Assembly (NCBI RefSeq): GCF_000003605.2
Contig: NW_003112478.1
Coordinates: 151,332-175,232, forward strand
DNA length: 23,901 nucleotides
Source of the DNA: Saccoglossus kowalevskii
Taxonomy: Eukaryota; Hemichordata; Enteropneusta; Harrimaniidae
Direction of reading: 5' to 3'
Shown: in pieces, positions 1 to 12,500 of the stretch
Numbering within the stretch: the stretch's first letter is position 1
How the letters are laid out: each line of letters starts with the position of its first letter
Translations under genes and position numbers: made by a program
The notes under the pieces: model-generated
What the model was told of the DNA's origin: nothing
The model's input: only the letters and a program-made list of their open reading frames with translations
Databases searched by the model: none

Positions 1-121
1 GTAGCTATATTCTCACAATGAGTTTGGTGGCATTTCAGCTAAATTAAGATTTTGTTATTTCAGATACGGATGCCAATTTGCTTGTAGCTGTAGTTCAGCT
101 GTAGTTATCAATTTGTAATAA

Positions 122-365
122 TTAACCTTTTCGTCACCAAATTCCTCTTCTCATCACAAATTCACAAAATAGTTCCGTTTATAGTCTGCACTTTCCTTCT
201 CAAGGTTGGGACAAAAATAGCCAAATTTTTTGAGTAAAAACCAAAAATTTACTAAATTTTTGTCTGTTGGCTCTAAAATTAGGGTTTATTTCCAGAAATA
301 TTGAAGAATACAAGAAAAAAGTGCATGAAAATTTAGGCCACAAAATCTGGTGGTGAAAAGGTTAA
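122..365 (-). mobile_element. TTAA-flanked MITE, family B, copy 1 (piggyBac-like)
   Basis: Flanked by TTAA at 122-125 and 362-365, with terminal inverted repeats CCTTTTCGTCACCA and TGGTGGTGAAAAGG. The TTAA duplication is typical of piggyBac-superfamily elements. It has no coding capacity. Its interior matches 2940-3155 and 11021-11194 when read on the minus strand (shared CAACAGACAAAATTT-like and GTTTTTACTCAAAAAATT-like cores). Confidence 0.75.
285..290 (-). promoter_or_regulatory. Candidate poly(A) signal AATAAA for VARS
   Basis: First AATAAA hexamer on the minus strand after the VARS stop, about 180 nt downstream, with U-rich minus-strand sequence at about 205-255. It lies inside the TTAA-flanked MITE at 126-361. 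Use as the real cleavage signal is inferred. Confidence 0.5.
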
Positions 366-467
366 TATGTTCAAAGCATGAAAATCCTGTGTGGCATAAT
401 GTTAAAAAAATGTATACATATAATTTCCTTTAGTCAAATGACACCCCCTTCCCCTCCCGCATGTCTT

Positions 468-536
468 CTATTCTGCTGCTTTTAACATTGAAATGGCTTC
501 TGTTATCTTCTGTATTTCATTCTCAGTCTGTGAAAG
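468..536 (-). CDS. VARS1: VARS exon 22, terminal coding exon
   Basis: Acceptor TCTTACAG at 537. It encodes [20 protein letters not shown], then AE and a TAG stop at 468-470. This matches the C-terminal arm of the coiled coil (human LQQTEAELRKVDEAIALF). Too short for a simple open-frame scan; found by phase and similarity. Confidence 0.94.
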   Translation of the reverse strand, partial: LSQTENEIQKITEAISMLKAAE

Positions 537-3500
537 CTGTAAGAGAAAGAAATTTAGTATTTAGTGACTGATGACTGCATTTATGCCTAGGCCTTCAATC
601 CTCATGGATTTGTAATTTGAAATTAAAGCCATTCCATTAAGAACCTTAGTAATAAAACCTGCACTATGATTCGATAGAGACAACAAATAAAGTTACAACA
701 CACTCTAGCAATAAAAGATTCCTTTGTTGCTTCTCCTAAAGAATGGCATAAATAAAAATAAATAGTGGTCTGCCACACTTTGTTGTTGTTTTATGTTAGT
801 AGTTTCTGGTCACTGGAGACATTGCCTGTAACTACATCTGACAATCTATCTATGCAAGTAACATTAACATCTTGCTGGACCAATCAGAACTTGTGTTACA
901 GGTTACTTTCTATTAACGTGTGTTCTAATGTGTAGATTCCATAAAAGAACAGCTGCAGATGGTCAGATGTAGTTAAAGGCTCTGATCAAACGTATCTGCT
1001 TTATGACAAGCAGCCAAGGCTTCTACCTATAATCTGACTATTGCTGACACTATTATCTCCTGATTCTCTGGATCTATGTTAAAGGGGCATTTATTTTTCA
1101 TGTTTTTCTTTCAAAACTGAACAAAAATGAACACACATTGAGTTAAATATCAGAAAGTTCATACCACGCATTACATCTGGAAAATCGACTCAAAATAAAT
1201 TTTCCAGCCTTTTTGCATGATATTATGAATATACACCAACAGGTGATTCTCTGTTCAACTACGAGATCTTGCGAGTTGCGTGAAAGACGCGCATTGAACG
1301 CCTCCCGATGATTAATGATTAAAAAAATATGAAAAACTGACAAAAAACACAGTCAGTTTTCTCACACTTGCCTTTTCTGAATTATTTTGGCGAATATTTT
1401 CTGGTACTTTATTATCATAGTCGTCAATACTCATTGCATTCTGTAATTTCTTCTGCTGTCCAGCAAGTCTTTCTTGCTTCTGCTTCAACTTGTTAATTTC
1501 TTTACTAACATCTATCATACCCTGTTGGAGAAAACAATTAATTGACAAAGATTCTTGATTAAAAAAAAATGAAACTGAGGACATTTCAATATAAAGGCCT
1601 GTCACGTGTTACATGTAAATACTGTAAAATACTTTATTATAGCTGGAATTATATAGTATGGAATTTATTTTCACTGATTTTTGACAAGTTGTATGTAAAA
1701 TATAGGAAAAAAGGTATATTTGCTGGATTTTATTTTCGCTGAAGGAATGATTCAGTGAAAATAAAATCCAAAATTAATTCCAAGCGAAATAAAGTATTTT
1801 ACAGTATATATTAACAGACTATATATATCAGACTGTAAAAACATTCAATGTTAGTGCTAAAATTCAGAAATGCAATAACAATAATTTGGCAATTGAGGGA
1901 TCTACAAATGTCAAATTTAATTACCAATGAAAATCTTGTATCATAAAAAACAATGTCCAGACTTCTCCCAGAAAAAACTTAATAATATAGTTAACAACCA
2001 TTTCTGAACACCTTAAATCATCATTATGCCTCTTTAATATCACATCCATACCATACACGATCAGTAACCTCTGAGAAACTTGTCACACCACAAATTAATT
2101 TAAGTTCAACTAAGAAAAGTCTGACATTTACTCTTGTAAAACATTGGAATGAGCTCACAACTTCGTTAAAAACATTAACTTTACGAAACACGCTCAAAAG
2201 GACATTAAAAAAATATCTTTTAACTAATGTATAAATACTTGCATTATTGCAATATGTATATGCATTATTGTTATTATTGTCTATTTTTGTTTTCTTCATT
2301 ATTATTATTAATGAGAGTTTGTAGTCTCTTTATTTACTTATTTATTTATTTTTAACTGAACAATATAATTTGTTTTGTGTATTCACTATTCACAACAACG
2401 TACATTTTAACATTTGAGTATGGTTTTGGGGCCAGGGACTAGATTAGTTCTGCTAGAACTACCGGTACCTCTCTGGTCCCCACCAGAAAAAATATATTAT
2501 ATTTAATATTCATTCAGATAAAGTTCCTGTACAATTGGCTTTTTTTCTGGTGAAATAAATCTATTCTATTCTATTCTAAAAACATACATGAATAAGTTTT
2601 TTTGTTTTTGTAGCAGTAAAAAGAAGCCACATACGAATTTTATTATCTTTAGCGATAACACTGATTGACATATGTGATAATTTGAGATGACCTCTTACCT
2701 TAAGTAGTAGATGGACTTCACATTTATCAGATACGGTAGATATAGCACACCCTGACGGTATATCACCACCGTCGGCTGGTATATGATGTATCGTAGATAC
2801 ACTACCCAGTGTTTGAATAACAAAATTGTAAGGCTGTAACATCTCAGAAACAGATGTTGTACTACATCGTAGATACACTATGAGGTAAATCAGAAATAAC
2901 AAGGAGTTAATAATTTGAATTGCTATTGCATCCATTTAACCATCAGACTTGCTCCCCTAAATTTTTCTGTACTTTTTTTTTTTATATTCTTCAATATTTC
3001 TGGTGAAGAACCCTAATTTGGGGCCGACAGACAAAATTTGAGTCAATTTTCAGTTTTTACTCAAAAAAAATTGGCTATTTTAGTCCGAATCTTCATAATA
3101 AAAGTGCAGACTATAAACACGATTATTTTTTGAATTTATGATGAAAAGAAGGGATTGCACAGAGTATTGCATTCTATCACACTAGCAAATCACCTGCTAA
3201 CACCAGATTTTTGTTGGCCCCAAAATGAATTTAATAATTTAAAGCTTTCCACAGGCGATGGTATTAAGAAATGCGAATATGAAATGATTATTTGGTGTTT
3301 CCAAGATGGCAGAAAATAATTTGTTTGCCATAAATACTGTGGGCATCCATCACCAAGCAATGAAGATGAATAATAATAAGATTAATTAAAAGGACATCTC
3401 AAAATATATAAACCTCTGCTACACCATCTTGCTCTACTGCTTTCAAGCATACTTTCCAGTATCTGTGCAATAACTTTATAATAATGTAGCCATATGTAAT

Positions 3501-6500
3501 AGTCGTTGACAGGTCGCTAGTGAGTTGTTCACTGCAAAGCGAGCGATTGGTAACAACTAAGTAACGCTAGAGCAATGACTGACTAAAGATTGTTGAACGC
3601 GTCTAATGTTAGCAAAACGATCAAAGAATGTTATTTAACGTTTAACAGCATTTAAAAATAAACATTGAAGAACGCTGGTCTAAAATGAGAACTTTTGTGC
3701 ATGTTAAAAATTTTTTTTTGGGATCAGCGTTCTCAGCCGATTCCCAATGATCAGCAACGATTACCGACGTTCACTAGCGTTCTCACGGCGCTCTTCTGGC
3801 GCTGTTTCAGCGACTTTGGGCGACTACCAACGTTTCCTCAAACGCCAGAGAATGCTAGCCAGAACATCATGGTGTGACTGCGCCTTAAGAGTCCATTTTT
3901 AAACTTATCACAAACAGGAAATGACAAATATTTTCACTGGTTTCAGAGTGTTGTGATCTTGTTTGTCATGTTCTTCATTACATCTTCTGGTGTAAAACAT
4001 ATTTCATTTGTTGGTGAAATTACTTATGATTATTTTTTTTTTATTTTCTTACCTTCAGGTTTTTGTTTTGTGAGTTGATATTCGGCTCTGATCACACGTA
4101 TCTGTTTTATGACATTCTGTACAAATTCAAAATCCTGCTCTAGTTGCTCATTTCGGAAACCAAACTGAAAACAATGTAATGACGTCAGATTATGGTGATA
4201 TACTATATTATATTGCAACAAGATTATTGAAAATACTGTAAAAAGATAAACTATCTTTCCGTAATAGCGCTATTATCAATACCGGTAAATATAAACTAAA
4301 AATTTAATTTGTTGTATACTTGATGAATAAAATATTACTTATTTTAACCATAGAAACATATTATATTATATTATATTATATTATATTATATTATATTATA
4401 TTATATTATATTATATTATATTATATTATATTATATTATATTATATTATATTATAACCATAGAAATAATATTAAAGCTATAAACCATCATTGGTCAGGAA
4501 ATATCACTTAACACTGCATATAAAAACTCAATATACAAATGAGTGATATCGTACATGTACTTTTTCTGTTCAATTATATTGTGGTACACATGGACAAATG
4601 GTGGTTTGTTGCCTGCCAGTGAGCTGCTATAGTTTGGATTTTGATTAAAAGCATCAATGTTTCAACATACAATGACATGAAACCATGTTGAAAATGACGC
4701 AGTGACAGTGTCATATTATGGTTGCATCTAACAATGTACTCACATTTTTGATTTCAGGGTAATTACTGACACAAATACTTGGAGGCTCATCGCCACTTCG
4801 TCTTGGTAACCGTTGCCAAAGTTCCTCTGTAACAAATGGCATGAATGGACTCAGAAGTTTTAGACCAGTATCTAGACATGTATACAGTATGTTCCTGACG
4901 CTGACTTTGGCTGATTCATTACTCCCTTGTAGAATAGGTTTCATGTATTCCTAGAAAATAAAAGACAGAATTGTTCACAATCACACATGTCATACAGTAT
5001 ACATATACAAGGTACACACTACCAAGTTTGGACTGCACCTTCACATAAGAATGTAACAAACATTTAATCTCTATAAGCTTGTCAGAGTTAATTGTGGACA
5101 ACTCTTCCCTTCTAACAAATTCTATATTTCATTTCATATTCTAATCTATATTCCATTTATATTCTACCTGTATATTCCATTTTATATTCTAATCTATATT
5201 CCATTTCATATTCTAATCTATATTCAATTCTATATTCTACCTGTATATTCCATTTTATATTCTAATCTATATTTCATATTCTAATCTATATTCCACCTGT
5301 ATATTCTAATTTATATTCCATTTATATTCTACCTGTATATTCTATTTTATATTCTAATCTATATTCCATTCTATATTCCACCTGTATATTCTAATTTATA
5401 TTCCATTTAAATTCTACCTGTATATTCCATTTTATATTCAAATCTATATTCAATTCCATATTGTAATCTATATTTCATTTCATATTCTAATCTATACTCC
5501 ATTTATATTCTACCTGTATATTCCATTTTATATTCTAATCTATATTCCATTTCATATTCTAATCTATATTCCATTCTATATTCTACCTGTATATTCCATT
5601 TTATATTCTAATCTATATTCCATTTCATATTCTAATCTAATCTATATTTCATTCTATATTCCACCTGTATATTCTAATTTATATTCCATTTATATTCTAC
5701 CTGTATATTCCATTTTATATTCTAATCTATATTCCATTTTATATTCTAATCTATATTCCATTCTATATTCAATTCCATATTCTAATCTATATTTCATTTC
5801 ATATTCTAATCTATACTCCATTTATATTCTAATCTATATTCCATTTATATTATACCTGTATATTCCATTTATATTCTACCTGTATATTCCATTTCATATT
5901 CTAATCTATATTCCATTTTATATTCTAATCTATATTCCATTTATATTCTACCTGTATATTCCATTTTATATTCTAATCTATATTCCATTTCATATTCTAA
6001 TCTATATTCCATTCTATATTCTACCTGTATATTCCATTTATATTCTAATCTATATTCAATTTTATATTCTAATCTATATTCCATTTCATATTCTAATCTC
6101 TATTCCATTCTATATTCTACCTGTATATTCCATTTTATATTCTAATCTATATTCCATTTATATTCTACCTGTATATTCCATTTTATATTCTAATCTATAT
6201 TCCATTTCATATTCTAATCTATATTCCATTTATATTCTACCTGTATATTCTATTTTATATTCTAATCTTTATTTTGTTTTATATTCCATTCTATATGCCA
6301 TTTTATATTCTAATCTATATTCCATTTTATATTCTAATCTATATTCCATTTCATATTCTAATCTATATTCCATTTCATATTCTAATCTATATTCCATTCT
6401 ATATTCCATTTTATATTCTAATCTATATTCCATTTCATATTCTAATCTACATTCCATTCTATATTCTACCTGTATATTCCATTTTATATTCTAATCTATA

Positions 6501-9500
6501 TTCCATTTATATTCTACCTGTATATTCCATTTTATATTCTAATCTATATTCCATTTCATATTCTAATCTATATTCATTTTATATTCTAATCTATATTCCA
6601 TTTTATATTCTAATCTATATTCCATTCTATATTCAAATCTATATTCCATTTTATATTCTAATCTATATTCCATTTTATATTCTAATCTATATTCCATTCT
6701 ATATTCAAATCTATATTCCATTCTATATTCAAATCTATATTCAATTCCATATTGTGATCTATACTCCATTTATATTCTACCTGTATATTCCATTTTATAT
6801 TCTAATCTTTATTTCGTTTTATATTTTAATCTATATTCCATTTCATATTCTAATCTATATTCCATTTATATTCTACCTGTATATTCCATTTTATATTGTA
6901 ATCTTTATTTCGTATTATATTCTAATCTATAATCCATTTCATATTCTAATCTATATTCCATTTTATATTCTAATCTATATTCCATTCTATATTCAAATCT
7001 ATATTCAATTCCCTATTGTAATCTATATTTCATTTCATATTCTAATCTATACTCCATTTATATTCTACCTGTATATTCCATTTTATATTGTAATCTTTAT
7101 TTCGTTTTATATTCTAATCTATATTCCATTTATATTCTACCTGTATATATATTTCATTTTATATTGTAATCTTTATTTCATTTTATATTCGAACCTATAT
7201 TCAATTCCATATTCTAATCTATATTCCATTTTATATTCTAATCTATATTCCATTTATATTCTACCTGTATATTCGATTTTATATTCTAATCTACCTGTAT
7301 ATTCGATTTTATATTCTAATCTACCTGTATATTCGATTTTATATTCTAATCGTTTTATATTGTAATCTATATTCCATTTTTTATATATTCTAATCTATAT
7401 TCCATTTTTAATATATTCTAATCTATATTCCATTTTATATTCTAATCTATATCCATGTTATTTTCTATATTTTAATTTTATTCTACTGGTAATCTACATT
7501 TCATTTCTATTCTATAATATTTCTAAGTATATTCTAATTTAAACTGTCTTATATGTTCTTTTCTTTCCTATTCTACTATTTTATTCTGTTCTAGTGGTTT
7601 TTGATTCGATTCTAGTATTCCCAGTAAGTTAGTAGAAAATATTTGACCATTGAAATAATACATACCACGTAAACATCACACATCTCATATAACCATAGGT
7701 TGTATATTGACGATGTGATGAGTGGGAAGTCATACTCTGGGAATCCAGTTTCACAAGCTGATACTGCAAATGATAATCGACTCAACATCCATTTATCAAC
7801 TAAGCTTTCATCTCCAGTCAACTATGAATGAAACAAAATTCAAGATTTTAGATCCTGGTATAGTCTAAGTACGCTGCTCCAGATAATTCTCACAATACAG
7901 TGTTCATATTTATTACAGACCTTTCCTTCTTAAAAAAAATGATTGGATTGCTTGCAAAAAAAATCACAGCTAAAAAAAAAATTCTCCTTAATTTGTTATA
8001 TTCAATACATGCAAATTTTTTTCTCAGCACAGTCGAATTTGGAGGTAATGAGCACTAAGCACTAGAAACGCCCAAATATTTAAGGGAGGGCTGGATGTAT
8101 ACGATATAAATATCCATTAATGACTGGAAGACACCAAGAATAGGGGCCAGTGTTTTTTTTAGTGTTAGTAGTATTCTGGTAGGATTTGAACATAGACTGA
8201 AGAGCACTGATAGAAGTTGTTATAATAGAGAGTCTGAGGCTATTGTTCTATTCAAGATATTAAGCACTGAATACATACTCTTGAGAATACACAAGGACAT
8301 ATGTTTCTATTCTGTGTGTGTCAGTGTGCGTAAAAAAAATGCATAATTTTTCAAACAAAACCTTAAACCACAAACCAATGCTTTGACATATCCTCACCTG
8401 TATTTGTGATGATGGTTTATAATCCTCCCCTAATGACATCAAAGCAAACTTTGTAACATTCCATAGTTTATTACAGAAATGGCGATAGCCTTGAACACGT
8501 AGAACATCCAAATTGATATCTCTACCTGTTAAGACAATAACATACAGTTGTCAGTGCCTCAGAATATAGAATTTGGTAATGATCATATGACTAGTAAACT
8601 TTCAGGGTTGATTTGGTGTTCTACGACACAAAAACGCCATTGTTTTGCAGGAATGAGTTTGCATATAAAGGGGAGTCAATAATCAGCCATAATTTTATAT
8701 CTATGTGCTGTGTTTAAGCTGGACAAAATTTCAGTTTGTTTTCTGGTTTTGTTCAATATATATAAGCCTTCTCTGTTCAACTTTTCCTGGATGCAATGCA
8801 CAAAACTTGTATGCGTTCATTGTCTAGATACTGAGAATCAAACACAACCAGTTTTTCTCTACTTCCACGTTAAATTTTACATGAAACTATCGTTATTTTT
8901 GAATAAGTTTAATATTTTTGAACAATTTGATACATATTATGAACACTTCAATTGATATTTTTGAACAAATTATCAATGACTTTTCCAAAATTGTGTCTTC
9001 ATGAATGAAATTGCCAAAATTAAGCTGTTTACATTATTTTATATAGGAAAAATAATTCAGCACCATATCATTGTAATGCAAATTAGTTTGCAAGCTATAT
9101 ACGCAATGCATACCATATATGGAACTGATAAACCTACCTTGTGATGTATAAGCACATAGTGCAAATCTTAACGCATCTGTACCGCATTCAGGTATACCTT
9201 CTGGGTAATCAGCTTTCTGACCGTCTTTGGCTTTCTGGATTTCTTTTACATCTAAATTACTATCATGCAATAACTGATGTAGACCCTGAAATAAAAAGAA
9301 AAGACAAAGTTGTAGTATAAAAAATTCACCTTTACCTTTTAGGTGTAATCTCTAGTGAAATATAGCAGAAATGGAATCTAGACGCCTCATTGCAGAAATC
9401 ATCTACATTATCATGAATGATATCCATTTCAACTTGTTCAAACCAAATCCTGACTTTGTACCACTTCTGTCATGCCAAATTTAACCAACATGGCTGCCAG

Positions 9501-12500
9501 TTGGCCATTTCTAATTAAATCACAAAACTAACTGACATGAATCAGTGATTATTATGTGTTATGCTGGAGAAACAGTTTATCGCATGTTGAAATTACGTTG
9601 TGTTGCATCAAAACCGCAAAAATACTGACAAGAAGATGCAAACCATTCTGTCTTACTTTTGTGTAAACTTTAAACCAAATATCCCAAGGCATGTCCAGGA
9701 AATATTATTAGATATCCACACTTATGCAACACTACACAAGTCTCTGTTCCGGACTACTTCCAATGGGGAATAATGGCTTGTTCAAATCTTGGTTTATGGG
9801 TCCCACAACACTGTATAACTTTGACGGAATTCTCAGTAATACATGATCTGGTATAAACAGCTAGTACAGTATACCGAACAAACCCTTGGAAGGTTCCTGG
9901 AAGTTCAATTGTTTTTGGCAGCACAGTGATGTGTTCAAATCAAAGATGGAATATCATATTTGCTTTTTTAGAGGTTCATGTAAATTGCGTGTGAGTTTGA
10001 TGTACTGAAACAATGTTGCCAAAACAACAGGTTTTAAACCACTATTGATGATGTACTTCTGATAAAGCAAATAAGGTACTGTGATTGATATGTTATAATT
10101 TACTCCATAACCACTCAATGTAATGTTGGTATATCAACAAAAAACAAAGTAAATTTACTGGTATACTAACCTCAAGAGAAATACCGTGGATGACGTCAAG
10201 TGGATCTATAACATTACCTAAAGATTTACTCATCTTTCGGCCATGTGCATCACGTACCATCGCATGTAAATAAACCTCGCGGAACGGAAGTTTCCCGCAT
10301 AGTTTCTGACCAAACATTACCATTCTGGCTACCCAGAAAAACAAGATATCATGACCAGTTTCCAATAGAGTACCGGGATAAAACACTTCAAGATCATCAG
10401 TCTGCAAATCACAATACCAAGATTTTCAGGTTTTGAAATTAAAAAGACATGTATCATATTTGCTCTATGAGTAGTGCATGCATTTACATAGATTTTTTCT
10501 ATGATACAATTACGCTAAGTAATATATTAATGAGTCAGTATACAGGCAATGTTATATTAGGTTTATATACACTTTTATTGGAGATGCGCTTCTAATAGAG
10601 TAAATACTGTAAATGCATTTTTATAGATTGAAAACAAATTAAAGATTAACAAATATTCAAAGTAGGTACATGAAAAGATCTGCTCATCGTATCGGGCCAT
10701 ACAATATAGAGAATGGAAATTCAAAGGGGCTTAACAAATAAATCTGTCAATCGTATCCAGCAATCCAAACATAGAGAATGGAAAGAGGGGGACAATATTC
10801 TAAGTGGCTATACACCAAATCCGGCCCTCCAAATATAGAGCATGAAAAATCGTTTACAAATATTAAAAGTAGCTACATGTATACGAATAAATCTGCTCAC
10901 CGTATCTGGCCATCCAAATATAGAGAATGGAAAAAGAGCAGACGAATACCATGTATCTAAAACGTCTTCATCTACAGAAAGAATAATATACAAGTCAGTC
11001 AATGTACATAAACCTTTTAACTTTTTCACTACCAAATTTTTCTGCACTTTTTCCTTATATCTCCTTAATTTTTCTTGAAATGAATACTAATTTCGGAGCC
11101 AACAGACAAAATTTGAGTAATTTTTTAGTTTTTACTCTATTTTTGTTCCATTCTTCTGAAGACTGGACTATTTTGTGAATTTGTCATTTAAAGGTTAAAA
11201 ACTGTTGGTGTTCAGTTCAGGAAAGCTGCGTTGTACAAATTTTGTGAATATTTCTAATGGAAGAAAATACATCTAAGCAAGAATTTATACGATAAGGATA
11301 CGCAAGTGGTTTGATTTGTGATGAAAATATTCACAAATGATCACAAAAAATTGTAAGACAAACCAACATTTTCAAAAGTTTTCATGCAAATTAGTGAGTT
11401 TGTGAAAGAATTGATCAGTGTTCATCTTAGACTGTTTTTGTTAGTGTCCTTGCTTATTCGCAAAGCATGTAATGCATAAGTATGTATAATGCATTTTGTG
11501 ATGCTCTTTGTTAGAAATCCATTTGATTGGTGCATTCCCTTACACTCGCAAAGTGTGAGAGAACACTTTGAGTGAGATCTCCATTGCACATCGCCATGGT
11601 TATAAAAGTTGCAAACCCGTATTTTAAAGATCTTTGATCAAAACTATACGTTTAAACTGCTTTTAATTTATATTCATGAATCTGTGAAAATTTCCCTGGG
11701 AAATAACCTACCTTGTCTTAGAGAAATTTTATCTTCAGTGACATTGAATTTGGCAGCCGCTTTCTTTCTGGCTTCATTCTCATCTCTGCCACTGACCCAG
11801 TAATTACCATCAATATCCTAACAATACAAGACAAGGCTTTTATACTTTCACTATGTATACAGTTTTGCAGGTATACAGTTTCTGCAATTGATAATTACGC
11901 ACTTTTAAGTTGACACAAAACAAAATACTACTTACATCACCAGTTGGAACATTAGGATCGTCAACAGTCACAAAGTATGCTGGGATACGATGACCCCACC
12001 ACAACTGACGCGAAATGCACCAATCTCTGTGACAAAACAAAACAATCTATTGTAAGCACGCACAGTACTGCAATGAGGCAGTGAGACATGTAATTTCTTT
12101 TGAAAAAAATTTACCAAAAAAATCAATTTTTTTTTTTCATTTTCAGTGACATTAATAATGAAAGTGGATAAAACAGCCTTTTATGATCCTAAACCTTTTT
12201 TTATTTACTCAATGTGAGAATATATTCAGGGCGTCCTCTCACATACAAGTTTTCATGTTTCCAGCAATTCTAATCTACAATATTATCTCACCTGATGTTT
12301 TTCAGCCATGAATTCCAAGTCTTGATGTGAATATCTGGAATAATTTTTAAATCTCCATTTTCAACAGCTTCTACGGCTTTCTTGGCCATATCATTACAGT
12401 CAACATACCACTGTGGTTTAATTAACGGCTCTACAATGTCTTTAGAACGACTGCAAAATACAAATACAGAATGAAACAAATAAATACAAATTAGTCGCAG

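Noticed and set aside
2851-2866. Alternative acceptors (GATGTAG and TTACAG) for exon 20
   Set aside because: They break the phase with exon 19 or delete conserved residues; the acceptor at 2878 restores Val and family length.
6274-7365. 363-codon plus-strand frame (repeating IYIPFYIL) and minus-strand frames (repeating MEYRLEYK)
   Set aside because: They are products of a minisatellite whose 24-bp unit is a multiple of three. They lie inside a VARS intron, have no promoter or splice context, and exist on both strands at once.
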